A stretch of 64,000 bases of DNA from Massilia kyonggiensis (GCF_024756235.1 NZ_JANUGY010000007.1:372001-436000); one strand, 5' to 3'. Positions 53,101-62,500 are shown, numbered from the stretch's first letter. Translations and numbers: made by a program. The notes: generated by a model from the letters alone, not told the origin.

Positions 53101-54844
53101 GAGCAACCTGCTGGCCATCACGAGCCTGCAGGACTCGAGCGGCCGCAACGCGACCGACCTGCTGGCGACGGTGAACACGCTGTTCGACAGTAATCTCGGC
53201 ACCGGCACCGATTTCCGCGTGAACGGCAGCGGCTACGGCGCCTGGGTGATGTTCGACTTCAAGGAAGGCGGCAAGGCCACGATCCAGCGCGCCGAAGTGA
53301 TCGGCCGCCAGGACCAGTACGCGTCGCGCATCAACGGCACCGTCGTGCAGGGCTCGAACGACAACACGTCGTGGACGACGATTTCCACTGCGGCCGGCAA
53401 CTCGGCGGACTGGCAGACGCTGAACGTGGCAAACCCGCAGCCTTACCGCTACATCCGCATCACGAACGGCGGTAACTGGTACGGGAACATGAACGAACTG
53501 CGCCTGTACGGCATCGCCGAATCGTCGAACAAGATCGCAACCGTGTCGATGAGCTCCGCGCAGGCGCTGCGCACGCGCATCGTGCCGGGCAACGCCGTCA
53601 GGCTGGCGTTCACGGCGAAGGAAGCGATCAGCGGCGTGGGCGTCACGATCCAGGGCGTGCCGGCCACGGTGACGACGGCCGACAACATCAACTTCACGGC
53701 CACGGCGACCCTGCCCCAGGGCGTGGCGGCGGGGGCGGTGAAATTCGCCATCAGCTACACGCAGGCCAACGGCCAGCCGGGGTTCACGAGCACGGCCACG
53801 ACGGACAACACGGGCCTGACGGTGGTGGACGAGGCGGATACGATCCGTAACGTGCCGACCGTCGCCACGCTGATCGATTCCACGGTCAACCGGCCGGCCG
53901 CCACGACGCAGGCCGTCGTCACGAGCATGTTCGACGCCAACCTGGGCACGATTTCCGACTTCCGCACCGGCAGCAACAACTCGGGCGCGGGCGCGTACGT
54001 CATCTTCGACTTCAAGGCCGGCAACCAGGTCAACCTGACGGGCGTGGAACTGGCGCCGCGCCAGGACAACAATTACGCGCGCATCAAGGGCACCGTGATC
54101 CAGGGTTCGAACGACAACGCGACGTGGACGACGTTGACCACGCCGGCGGGGTCGACGCTGGACTGGCAATCGTTCCCCGTCACCGACCCGACGCCGTACC
54201 GCTACATCCGGATCTATAACGGCGGCACGTGGTACGGCAACCTGTCCGAAGTGCGCCTGCACGGTTCGCTGCACGGCGCCGACACGACCCCGCCCGTGAC
54301 GACGGCGAGCACCAGTGCGCAACCGTCGGCGAACGTGACGGTGACGCTGTCCGCGACCGATACGGGCAGCAGCGTGAAGGAGACGTATTACACGGTGGAC
54401 GGCGGCGCGCGCCAGACCGGCACGACGGTGGCGTTGAACACGACCGGCAGCCACACGGTGGCCTACTGGAGCGTCGACGCCGCCGGCAACGCGGAGGCGC
54501 AGCACACGCTGGCCGTGAACGTCGCGCCGGTCGACGTCGGCGTGAGCGTCAAGATGACCCAGCAGGGCGCGACGCTGAACCGCACGACCGGCAAATACGT
54601 GGGCGGCGTGACGGTCACGAACACGGGTGCGACCGCGCTGGCCGGTCCGCTGTGGCTCGCGCTGAACGGCCTCACGGCCGGCGTCACTCTCGACAACGCG
54701 GGCGGCACGACGGACGGCGCGCCGTACGTGCTCGTCGCCGGTCCGCTGAATCCGGGCGCGACGGTCACCGTGCCGCTGACGTTCACCAATCCGAACCGCG
54801 TCGCGATCGGCTACGTGCCGGCGCTCTACCAACCCCGTTTCTGA
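50114..54844 (+). CDS. giant modular secreted lyase-like polysaccharide protein
   Basis: A 1576-residue exported protein. Signal peptide to ~35 (HDAVAADT); an alpha/alpha-toroid alginate-lyase-type domain (~45-440) with FNHSPDHFMNQHLYALLG and EMGRDQAH near 303; a beta-sandwich (~460-600); an Ig-like domain (~605-690; LPPGAQFDTKTGAFAWVPTQAGTFNF); a helical linker; an F5/8-type carbohydrate-binding domain; two near-repeat Ig+F5/8 units (~890-1135, ~1138-1388); an Ig-like domain with YYTVDGG; and a C-terminal beta domain. It lacks a membrane anchor or PEP-CTERM. Substrate unknown. Operator-like sites precede it. Confidence 0.82.
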   Translation: MCKSDTRTPALRAAALAVSLAVATLLPAAHDAVAADTIQTIVTNYQPTINEFTDANGFRHPGVGVTKEVLENMRAAVQAQKEPWNTYFNMMLLSGAASKTVASKNQSSADPTKPAVVAFNSQGVESKFIADALSAYTQAILYYVTGDETYRANAMRLIRIWAQMDPAQYVYYTDAHIHTGIPMSRLMAAADIMRTTSCQTAALAWTDQDTVNLTNNLIVPVTETFNHSPDHFMNQHLYALLGSMSGYAFTGNRARWNEGVEWFTINRTAVDQGQNGAIKQLFRLVTKNDLTGEAVTPMVEHVEMGRDQAHGAGDVTNMSILSRLLMAQNQKIDPVDGTPSTAPDAVGPYEFLNDRILDATEYFAGFMLGYDTPWVPTAAHTDANGVPTVVYKTLQGGYRGRLTQNTWEPYYYYKYTRGLDMNQRAPNYTRMFADRTVYNWDGVDGGGDFWIFMPPAAESEGTQFLIKPIVDPVREVEDRFTSLDGFGTAMQDDTASFIRVAATGAGSRLAVVGYGNGTRSVAFRVRTNGEASMDAFGDTILLPDTQGQWRYVSYAFNQYQGLGDYLPLTVKGAGTTVDIDHINVNPGATITPPVFTNGDADLSLYTNAGSTATVSYSFAATDATATDVLTYQIDNLPPGAQFDTKTGAFAWVPTQAGTFNFIVTTTDGTVVTSKAVQVVVSADRQSAIAAVTAAYKPDTLYTTPSLAVYNAAYADATNAVATATDDQFYQKLGALQTALKGLSELTPLLADGSMNYSNMFVSSTFGTQVPNALDGTPDSFVGYYLAQNLTYYFDFGPSYKVNATAFGIQARTSFPERGGGVVAFGSNDNENWVRLTPGMTVVTEDMQTLPVSDDLKDRQFRFLKVQMIQPSSSMFEMGEFRIFGTRHETVNLLSSVSLASDQALKKRIVPGNTVKLNFQATAPISAVAATIQGVPAQVTTADNVNYTATAVMPGDAKAGTVKFTLNYKTAAGADAEPVLFTTDSSSLFIADQTNYLSNLLAITSLQDSSGRNATDLLATVNTLFDSNLGTGTDFRVNGSGYGAWVMFDFKEGGKATIQRAEVIGRQDQYASRINGTVVQGSNDNTSWTTISTAAGNSADWQTLNVANPQPYRYIRITNGGNWYGNMNELRLYGIAESSNKIATVSMSSAQALRTRIVPGNAVRLAFTAKEAISGVGVTIQGVPATVTTADNINFTATATLPQGVAAGAVKFAISYTQANGQPGFTSTATTDNTGLTVVDEADTIRNVPTVATLIDSTVNRPAATTQAVVTSMFDANLGTISDFRTGSNNSGAGAYVIFDFKAGNQVNLTGVELAPRQDNNYARIKGTVIQGSNDNATWTTLTTPAGSTLDWQSFPVTDPTPYRYIRIYNGGTWYGNLSEVRLHGSLHGADTTPPVTTASTSAQPSANVTVTLSATDTGSSVKETYYTVDGGARQTGTTVALNTTGSHTVAYWSVDAAGNAEAQHTLAVNVAPVDVGVSVKMTQQGATLNRTTGKYVGGVTVTNTGATALAGPLWLALNGLTAGVTLDNAGGTTDGAPYVLVAGPLNPGATVTVPLTFTNPNRVAIGYVPALYQPRF
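52781..54279 (+). repeat. two tandem ~245-residue modules inside the modular lyase-like gene
   Basis: Units 52781-53520 and 53527-54279. Each begins with an Ig-like part (RIVPGNTVKLNF / RIVPGNAVRLAF; IQGVPAQVTTADNVNYTATA / IQGVPATVTTADNINFTATA) and ends with an F5/8-type part (VVQGSNDNTSWTTIST / VIQGSNDNATWTTLTT; YRYIRITNGGNWYGNMNELRLYG / YRYIRIYNGGTWYGNLSEVRLHG). Confidence 0.88.
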
Positions 54845-54852
54845 GGACAGCC

Positions 54853-55455
54853 ATGACCACTCGATTCAAATCCCTTGTTTCCGCCCTGGCCCTGATGCTG
54901 GCGGCGGGCGCCGGCGCCGCGTCGGCAGGCACCATCCACGTCGCCATCGACACCGCCACGTTCGGCGCCGCCACCGGCTACGTCGACATGCAGCTGTCCG
55001 CGAGCAGCGGCGTGCCGCTGGCCACGGCGCTGGTCAGCAACATGGTCGGCTTCGACAGCTCGGCCTTCATCGATTCGTGGGGCGTGACGCCCGTGGCGGG
55101 CGGTTACCTGTTCCGCAACGATACGTCGAACGACCTGTTCCACGCGGTGGATTTCGGCGGCACGCTGTCGTTCGACCTGACCTTCGACGGCGAACCGGAC
55201 CCGTTGACCAGCTATGTGTCGCATTTCGTGGTGTCCGCGTACGACGACGCGTTCGCGCCGCTGGGCCACACCGATCCGTTCACGGGGGCGCTGGCCGACT
55301 TCACGTGGACGCCGGCGTTGAACGCGCAGGGGCAGGGGACGATCGGCCGCACAGTGTCGGATCCCGCCGTGACGGCGGTGCCGGAACCGGCGGGCATGCT
55401 GCTCGCCGGGATCGGGTTGACGGCGCTGGCGCTCGCGCGCCGGCGCCGGGTGTGA
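54853..55455 (+). CDS. PEP-CTERM surface-sorted protein
   Basis: A 200-residue exported protein. Signal peptide MTTRFKSLVSALALMLAAGAGAASA, a beta-rich middle (TGYVDMQLSASSG; GGTLSFDLTFDGEPDPLTSYVSHFVVSAYDD) and a C-terminal sorting signal: VPEP, hydrophobic helix AGMLLAGIGLTALALA, then RRRRV. This signal is cut by an exosortase, coupling the protein to exopolysaccharide export; no exosortase gene is in the window. It begins 8 bases after the modular protein, so the two are very likely co-transcribed. Confidence 0.9.
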   Translation: MTTRFKSLVSALALMLAAGAGAASAGTIHVAIDTATFGAATGYVDMQLSASSGVPLATALVSNMVGFDSSAFIDSWGVTPVAGGYLFRNDTSNDLFHAVDFGGTLSFDLTFDGEPDPLTSYVSHFVVSAYDDAFAPLGHTDPFTGALADFTWTPALNAQGQGTIGRTVSDPAVTAVPEPAGMLLAGIGLTALALARRRRV

Positions 55456-55467
55456 TGCGTTAGAAGG

Positions 55468-57693
55468 TCAGCTGGCGGCGATCAGCGCGGCGATGTCGGC
55501 CGCCGTCAGCGCCCCGCGATAGATGCGGAATTCGTCGATGCGGCCGTTGAAGTAAGGGTCGCCCGAATACTGCGAGCGGCCGATCCAGTTCTGGGTCGTG
55601 CCGCCCAGCTGCCACGGCGGCAGGAATTCCGCGTTGTTGGAGCCCACGGCGGTGCCGTTCACGTACAGCGTGGCGAGCCGCCCCGACAGGGTGACGGCCA
55701 CGTGCACCCATTGGGCGGTCGGCAGCGCGGCCGTCCCCGTTACCGCCTGTTCGCCCTTGCCGCCGTCGACGGTGATGGCGAAGCGCACGACGCCGCTGCC
55801 CGAGCGGGGCGTCAGGAACATGTAGCGGCCCGTGCCCGAGCCGAAGTCGAAGATCCGCTCCCAGTTCCGTGATGCGTTCCAATATACCCAGCAGGCCACT
55901 GTGAAGTCCGTCAGGTCCGTGACGAGGTTGGCCGGCAGGTTCACGTAGTCCGTGCTGCCGTTCAGTGCCAGGGCGCTGCCCGACTTGCCGGTCCCCCACG
56001 CGGCGCTGCCCGTCAGCGTGCCGGCATGACCCTGGCCGCTCGCGTCCGATACCGTCGTGCCGGTGCCTTCGTTGCAGGCCAGGTAAGTATGCGGCGTCTT
56101 GCCGACCTTGGCGGTGGCGCGGTTCGAGTCGGCCGTCTCGCCGCCTGGCGTGATGGCGGAAACGACGTAGTACCAGGTGCCCGCGCCCGGATTGTCGGTG
56201 TACGTCAACAGGTCCGTGATGCCGCTCGCGATGGTGGTCCAGGGGCCGCTCGTCGACGTGGCGCGCTTGACGTTGTAGCTCGTGGCGTAGGCGCTGCCCC
56301 ACCACGACAGCTCCACCTGGCCGGCCGGCGTGCGCGCCTTCAGGCCGCTCGGCGGCACGCCGGCGGCGATCGGGTCGCGCGTGCAGGTGAGGGTGCCGTA
56401 GCCCAGCTGGTCGTAGCCGCCGCTCGTGGAGCCGTAGTTGCCGCCGCCGCCTTCCGGCTGGATCTGCAGGGCGAACATCTTCGAATACGGGGCCGCGAGG
56501 CCCCTGCGGTTCACGTAGTGGTTGTAGACCAGTGCCCAGCAGGGCCGGACGTTGCCCTGGCTGTTCGTCGAGAACACCGTCTGGTTGACGTTGTCGACGT
56601 TGTTGTAGGGGACGTACGGGACCGTGTAATACGTGGTGCCGGACTGGATCAGGTTCCCCTTCGCCACGTATTCGGCGCCCATCAGGAAGCGGTTGTTGTC
56701 GTAGCCGTACAGGTCCGTGCCCTGGTTCCACGCCATTTCGCAGATGGCGCCCATCAGGGCGATGCCGAGCGTATTGTGGCCCTGGTCGCGCCCCGATTCC
56801 TGCCACTGGCCCAGGAAGCCCGGGTGGATGTAGTAGACGGCCTGCGCGATGGCACCGTTGCCCGCGCCGGCCTTGAAGTACGTGACGGCTTCGTCGAACA
56901 GGCCCTGGTCGTCGCACAGCACGCCGATGGCGAGGATGGACGCCATCTGGCACAGGTCCCAGTTGGCCCAGTAGTGCGTGACGTCCGTGTTGTTGTGGCG
57001 GATGAGGAAGTCGTGGTTGATCGAATAGAAGACGTTCCTCATCATGGTCTGGAAGCGCGCGAAATCCGCCGCGGCCCAGCCGCCGTAGGTGCGCATGATC
57101 TCGCCCGCATTGGCGAACTCGTAGCCGTAGATGCCGGCGGCGAGGGCGGCGTCGGTCGTACCCTGGATCGAGGTGAGTGTCGACGACCATGCGTTCATGA
57201 TCTGCACAGCCTTGTCGGCATACGCGGTGTCGCCCGAGATCTTCCAGCGTAGCGCGCACGCGTACGCGGCGGCCACGTCGTTGAACAGCGTGCTGTAGTT
57301 CTCGCTGTGCGTGCCGTCGTACCCGCGGTACACGATGGCCTGCGGGCGCGGTGTGTAGGCCAGGCTGGCATGCGAATTATTGATCAGGAGGTTCCAGCTG
57401 CCGGACCAGGGCGACGTCGTGTACTTCGCCTTCATGCGGTCGAAGTCCGCCTGCGTGTGCAGCAGGCCCGGATGGACGAAGGCGGTGGCGGCGCCCGTGC
57501 CGCTCATCGTGCCGGTGGCAAGCAGGCGCGTGGCCGGCGCGTCGCCGCCGCCCGCGCCGCAGCCGGCGAGCGCGAGGGCGCCGAGGCCCATCAGGAAGTC
57601 GCGGCGTCCCAGCAGGGTGCGCGACACCGCGTCGGGGGCCTCGGCGGCGGTCAGGGCGGGGGCGTTGCAGTCGTTCGGTTCCATTTTTTTCAT
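55468..57693 (-). CDS. alginate-lyase-fold lipoprotein with FN3 and LamG domains
   Basis: A 741-residue exported protein. RRDFLMGLGALALAGCG combines a twin-arginine-like motif with a lipobox cysteine, so it is probably a Tat-exported lipoprotein. Residues ~60-420 form an alginate-lyase-type toroid with THYWANWDLCQMASILAIG and ESGRDQGHNTLG near 300; ~455-545 is FN3-like (SGLKARTPAGQVELSWWGSAYATSYNVKRA); ~560-740 is a LamG/concanavalin-like domain (HVAVTLSGRLATLYVNGTAVG; FNGRIDEFRIYRGALTAADIAAL). The start at 57693 follows GGAG by 7 bases. Convergent with the PEP-CTERM gene. Confidence 0.85.
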   Translation of the reverse strand: MKKMEPNDCNAPALTAAEAPDAVSRTLLGRRDFLMGLGALALAGCGAGGGDAPATRLLATGTMSGTGAATAFVHPGLLHTQADFDRMKAKYTTSPWSGSWNLLINNSHASLAYTPRPQAIVYRGYDGTHSENYSTLFNDVAAAYACALRWKISGDTAYADKAVQIMNAWSSTLTSIQGTTDAALAAGIYGYEFANAGEIMRTYGGWAAADFARFQTMMRNVFYSINHDFLIRHNNTDVTHYWANWDLCQMASILAIGVLCDDQGLFDEAVTYFKAGAGNGAIAQAVYYIHPGFLGQWQESGRDQGHNTLGIALMGAICEMAWNQGTDLYGYDNNRFLMGAEYVAKGNLIQSGTTYYTVPYVPYNNVDNVNQTVFSTNSQGNVRPCWALVYNHYVNRRGLAAPYSKMFALQIQPEGGGGNYGSTSGGYDQLGYGTLTCTRDPIAAGVPPSGLKARTPAGQVELSWWGSAYATSYNVKRATSTSGPWTTIASGITDLLTYTDNPGAGTWYYVVSAITPGGETADSNRATAKVGKTPHTYLACNEGTGTTVSDASGQGHAGTLTGSAAWGTGKSGSALALNGSTDYVNLPANLVTDLTDFTVACWVYWNASRNWERIFDFGSGTGRYMFLTPRSGSGVVRFAITVDGGKGEQAVTGTAALPTAQWVHVAVTLSGRLATLYVNGTAVGSNNAEFLPPWQLGGTTQNWIGRSQYSGDPYFNGRIDEFRIYRGALTAADIAALIAAS

Positions 57694-57787
57694 GAGTAGT
57701 CTCCATGCCATGCAGGCGAATGTTGAACTGCGATCGAAGGTGCTGCCGTACTGCCGCGCCGATGCTAGCACGTATGCACGCGGTTTT

Positions 57788-57799
57788 GTTATCGTTAAC
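57788..57799. promoter_or_regulatory. operator-like site GTTATCGTTAAC
   Basis: 11/12 match to GTTATCGATAAC in the divergent interval, 95 bases upstream of the lyase-lipoprotein ATG (minus strand) and 180 bp from the site at 57968. Confidence 0.55.
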
Positions 57800-57932
57800 C
57801 CAGATCGTGATCAAACGCCTGCCATGTCCAAAACATATCCGTTTCGATAAAAAAGGCATGGCTGCGCCGTCCGCCATGCCGGTATGATGTGCCGGTATCG
57901 TAGGTCGACATCCGGGGAAATCCGGAGAATTC

Positions 57933-57960
57933 TTGACACCCTTTCCAGTTGTGATATAAC
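57933..57960 (+). promoter_or_regulatory. sigma70 promoter of the beta-helix glycosidase/beta-galactosidase operon
   Basis: Perfect TTGACA (57933-57938), 16-base spacer, TATAAC (57955-57960). The predicted transcription start, near 57967, abuts the operator-like site 57968-57979. Confidence 0.8.
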
Positions 57961-57967
57961 TGGACAA

Positions 57968-57979
57968 GTTATCGATACC
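57968..57979. promoter_or_regulatory. operator-like site GTTATCGATACC over the predicted +1
   Basis: 11/12 match to GTTATCGATAAC, beginning 7 bases after the -10 box, an ideal position for a LacI-type repressor to block initiation. Confidence 0.65.
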
Positions 57980-58045
57980 AAAATCACGCAAACGACAAGC
58001 CCGGCGGCGGCATGCGCCGCACCCACGGGCAAAGGAGACGATCTG

Positions 58046-59521
58046 TTGTTCACGCTACATGCGTTCGCGCGCCGCTGCGCCGCGCCGCTTGCCGTCCTGC
58101 TGGGGTGCGTCGCCTTCGACGCTGCCCAGGCTGTGGAGAACCGGCTGCAGGTGCATCCGTTCGCGAATCCCATCCGCTATTCCCACCACAACGACGACTA
58201 CACGGTCCGCGTGCGCGTGCCCGGCGGGCAGTGGCAGGACCTGTACGAATACAACGTCAAGGTCGACCTCGACAAGCCGCAGGATGCGTCGATGGTCTAC
58301 TTCAATTTCGACGGCACGGTGGAAGTGGCGGTCCAGAAGAACAATGGCACGTTTTCGAAAGTGACGGTGCGCCCGGATGCGAAGGGCGTCAAGCCGGCCG
58401 TCCGCGACGGCATCGTGTATTTCACGCTGCGCCGGCCCGAGAACCTGAGCGTCGAATTCGACGACGACCGCCTGCACAACCTGCACGTGTTCACGCATGC
58501 GATCCGCGCCGACATGCCGGCCGTGCCGGCGAACCTGGCGCCGAACGACATCGGCACGGGCACGACGCCCGACTTCACGCAGCCCGTCGTGTTCTTCGGT
58601 CCGGGCATCCACAAGGGCGACTTCCGCCTGCGCTCGCACACGAAGGTGTACATCCACGGTGCCGCGATCCTGAAAAGCCCGCTCGTGATCGACGGCGTCG
58701 AGGACGTGCAGGTGTTCAGCGACGGCCTGTTCGACGGCACCGACGTGACGACCATCCGGAACTCGCGCAACATCGGCATCGACGGACCGATCGCCATCAA
58801 CCAGCCGCACGGCACGATGCGCTGCATCACGTCGCAGGACCTCGTCGAGACGAACATCCGCACGATCGGCGCCGGCCAGTGGTCGGACGGCCTGGGCCAC
58901 TTCGCGTGCGAGCGCGTGACGATCGCGGACAGCTTCGTGCGCACGTCGGACGACTGCCTGACGTTCTACAACCACCGCTGGGACATCTGGGGCAATACGC
59001 GCGACGTACAGGTCAGGGACACGACCCTGTGGGCCGACATCGCGCACGCCGTCATGATCGGCATCCACGGCAATACGCCGACGCCCGCGCACCCGCAGAG
59101 CGAGGTGCTGGAGCGCCTGCGCTTTTCCAACATCGACATCCTCGATCACGACGAGGACGACCCGGAATACGAGGGCGCGCTGGGCATCATGGCGGGCGAC
59201 GACAACCTGGTGCGCGACGTCGTGTTCGAGGACATCCGCGTCGACCGCATCGAGGAAGGGAAGCTGTTCAACCTGAAGATCGCGTACACGGCCAAGTACA
59301 ACACGAGCCCGGGCCTGGGCATCGAGAACGTCACGCTGCGCAACATTCATTACACGGGCAAGGGCGCGCCCAGCGCCAGCGCCATCACGGGCCGCGACGC
59401 CGCGCGCAAGGTCAGGAACGTGACGATCGAGAACGTGACCGTGGGCGGCAAGCGCCTCACCGCACCCGAAGCGGGGCTGCTCGAAGTGAACGGCTTCGTC
59501 GACGGTCTGCAGTTCCGCTGA
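58046..59521 (+). CDS. secreted right-handed beta-helix glycosidase (GH28-like)
   Basis: A 491-residue protein if started at TTG 58046, which follows AAAGGAG by 8 bases and yields a signal peptide (FTLHAFARRCAAPLAVLLGCVAFDAAQA); in-frame ATGs farther upstream would put promoter sequence inside the protein. An N-terminal beta domain (~30-190) precedes a pectin-lyase-like beta-helix: HTKVYIHGAAILKSPLVIDGVEDVQVFSDGLFDG, RTSDDCLTFYNH, DIAHAVMIGIHGN, NVTLRNIHYTG. The DD pair recalls catalytic acids of GH28/GH49-type hydrolases; exact family uncertain. First gene of an operon with the GH2 enzyme. Confidence 0.82.
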   Translation: MFTLHAFARRCAAPLAVLLGCVAFDAAQAVENRLQVHPFANPIRYSHHNDDYTVRVRVPGGQWQDLYEYNVKVDLDKPQDASMVYFNFDGTVEVAVQKNNGTFSKVTVRPDAKGVKPAVRDGIVYFTLRRPENLSVEFDDDRLHNLHVFTHAIRADMPAVPANLAPNDIGTGTTPDFTQPVVFFGPGIHKGDFRLRSHTKVYIHGAAILKSPLVIDGVEDVQVFSDGLFDGTDVTTIRNSRNIGIDGPIAINQPHGTMRCITSQDLVETNIRTIGAGQWSDGLGHFACERVTIADSFVRTSDDCLTFYNHRWDIWGNTRDVQVRDTTLWADIAHAVMIGIHGNTPTPAHPQSEVLERLRFSNIDILDHDEDDPEYEGALGIMAGDDNLVRDVVFEDIRVDRIEEGKLFNLKIAYTAKYNTSPGLGIENVTLRNIHYTGKGAPSASAITGRDAARKVRNVTIENVTVGGKRLTAPEAGLLEVNGFVDGLQFR

Positions 59522-59547
59522 CATAACAACAACGAGAGAGGAGACAC

Positions 59548-62500
59548 ATGGAATCAACGAACATCATCGCGGCGCTTCTGCTGGCGACGGCGGCCCTGCC
59601 GGCGCTGGCCGCCCAGCCGAAACCGGCCGAGTGGGAACAGCCGGAAGTGGTCGCGGTCAACCGCGAACCGATGAAGGCGACGTTCTTCAATTTCGAAACG
59701 CGGGACAAGGCGCTGGCCGGCGACAAGGCCGCGTCGCAATACTATCTCTCCCTCGACGGCACGTGGTCCTTCGCGTACTCGAAGACCCCGGAAACGCGCC
59801 CCAGGGATTTCTACAAGCTGTCGTACGACGTCAGCAAGTGGGGCCGGATCCAGGTCCCGGGCATGCTGCAGACGCAGGGCTACGGCAAGCCGATCTTCAC
59901 GAACATTAAATATCCGTTTCCGCAGAACGAGCCGTTCATTCCGCACGAACTGAACGAGGTGGGCTCGTACCGCCGCGACTTCGACGTGCCCGCCGCGTGG
60001 AACGGCCGCGACGTGTTCCTGCAGATCGGCGCGGCCGGCGCGGCCTATTATGTGTGGGTGAACGGCCAGAAAGTCGGCTACTCCGAGGATTCCAAGCTGC
60101 CTTCCGAATTCGACCTGACCCGTTACGTGCGCCCGGGCCGCAACACGATCGCCATCGAGCTGTATCGCTGGGCGGACGGTTCGTACCTGGAAGACCAGGA
60201 CTTCTGGCGGGTCAACGGCATCGAACGCAGCGTGTACGTGTACGCCGAACCGAAGACGCGGCTGCGCGACTACCGCGTGACGGCGGGGCTGGACAAGTCG
60301 AATTACCGCGACGGCCGCTTCGAGCTCGTCGCCGAGATGGCCGGCGCACCGGCGCAGGTCGAGGTCGAGGCGCGGGTGCTGGACGGCACGCGCGAGATCC
60401 TGCGCGTAAAAGGCACGCCGGGCGCCGACCGCAAGGCCCGGCTGGCCGGCGCGATTCCCGCCGTGAAGCCGTGGTCGGCCGAGACGCCGAACCTGTACAC
60501 GCTGCTCGTGGAAGTGACGGATGCGCAGGGCCGCCTCGTGTCGGCGACGTCGCGCCGCATCGGCTTTCGCACCGTCGAAGTCGCGGACGGCGAAGTCCGC
60601 GTGAACGGCAGGCGGGTGATGATCAAGGGCGTCAACCGCCACGAGCACGACCCGCACACGTACCGCGTGATGTCGATGGAATCGATGCGCAAGGATATCG
60701 AGTTGATGAAGCGCGCCAATGTCAACGCCGTGCGCGCGTCGCACTATCCGAACGATCCGCGCTGGTACGACCTGGCCGACGAATACGGCCTGTACATCAT
60801 GGACGAGGCGGACATCGAGTCGCACGGCTACATGGAGAAGGGCGACCAGGCGGGGGACCCGCAGAAGCGCGCCGCCATCCAGCTGGGCTACAAGCCGCAC
60901 TGGCGCGTCGCGCACCTGGACCGCGTCTCGCGCATGGTCGAACGCGACAAGAATTCGCCGTCGGTCATCTTCTGGTCGCTCGGTAACGAGGCGGGCACGG
61001 GGCCGAACTTCGAGAACGCGGCCGCGTGGATCCGCAAGAACGATCCGACGCGCCTGATCAGCTACCTGGGCCACGGCACCATCGGCGAGGAGCACCTGCC
61101 GAACGCCTACGTCGACATCTACGCGCCCATGTACGACGACATCGAGAAGATGGCGGACTACGCGCTCGACCCGAATTTCCGCCAGCCGATGATCCAGTGC
61201 GAGTACGCCCACGCGATGGGCAATTCGCTGGGCAACCTGGAGGATTACTGGCAGGTCATCCGTGCGCACCGCAAGCTGCAGGGCGGCTTCGTGTGGGACT
61301 GGGTCGACCAGAGCGTCTTCGCGAAAGACGACAAGGGCCGCACCTATTGGGCGTCGGGCTTCGACGTGAACCCGGAGCGGGGCGACAACAGCGTCGTCGG
61401 CGACGGCGTCGTGCGCTCCGACCGCACGCCCGATCCGGAATACTACGAGCTGCAGAAGGTCTATTCGCCCGTCGTGTTCGAAGGCGATCCGGCCGCGGGC
61501 AGCATCGAGGTCGTGAACCGCTACGATTTCCGCGACCTGTCGCATCTCGCGTTCGACTGGGAGCTGGCGCGCGACGGCATCGTCGTCGCCCGCGGCACCC
61601 TGGCCGATGCGGCCACGCCGGCCGGCGCCCGCCAGAAACTGGCGCTGGCGCTGCCGGACGTCGCAGCCGGCGGCGAACGCGTGCTGACCGTGCGGGCGAA
61701 GAGCCGCGCCGCGCTGCCTGGTGTGGAGCAGGGCGCCGTCGTCGGCTGGTCGCAGTTCGTGCTGGCGTCGCCGCGCGCCCCGCAAAAACAGACGGCCGCC
61801 GTGGCCCCGGTACGCACGGACGGCGCGGTGGAACTGCGCGCCGGCGACGCCGTGCTGCGCGTGGCGCCGGACACGGGCCTCGTGACCTATACGGTGGCCG
61901 GCCGCACTGTCCTCAAGGGCGGCGCGCCGAACTTCTGGCGCGGCCTGACGGACAACGACGAAGGTGCCGGCGTGGACAAGAGCCACTGGGTCTGGAAGAC
62001 GTTCACCGAGCAGCGCAAGGTGCGCGACGTGACCGTGACGGGCGATGGCGTGCGTGTGCTGTTCAGCTTCGGCGCCGGCGCGGCGTACTGGGAAAACGTC
62101 TACCGCATGCGCCTTGATGGCAGCGTCGACGTGCAGGCCAGCTTCACGCCGCTGCGCGACGACCTGCCGGACCCGCTGCGCCTGGGCCTGCGCTTCGACA
62201 GCCAGCCCGCGCTCGACGCGTTGTCCTGGTACGGCCGCGGCCCGTACGAATCGTACGCGGACCGCAAGACGGGATCGGCGCTGGGCCTGTACGCGGGCAA
62301 GGTGGCGGACCAGTACCACGGCTATATCCGGCCGCAGGAAAGCGGCAACAAGACGGACGTGCGCTGGTTCCAGCTGCAGGACGGCGCCGGCACCGGCATC
62401 CGCGTGGACGCCGACATGCCGATCGCGTTCAATGCGCTCGCGTTCCCGTATGAAGACCTGTACCTGCGGCCGCGCGGCACGTGGAAGAGTTCCGAGATCG

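Noticed and set aside
50534..54832. A 1432-codon open frame on the minus strand across the modular lyase-like gene, and similar very long opposite-strand frames at 38158-42378, 59554-62589 and 4891-7050
   Set aside because: Low-complexity Arg/Val/Asp-rich translations with no domain pattern, lying exactly antisense to well-supported genes. They are a product of high third-position GC.
57893..57904. GGTATCGTAGGT as a further operator in the divergent interval
   Set aside because: Only one half-site matches; the other half is too divergent.
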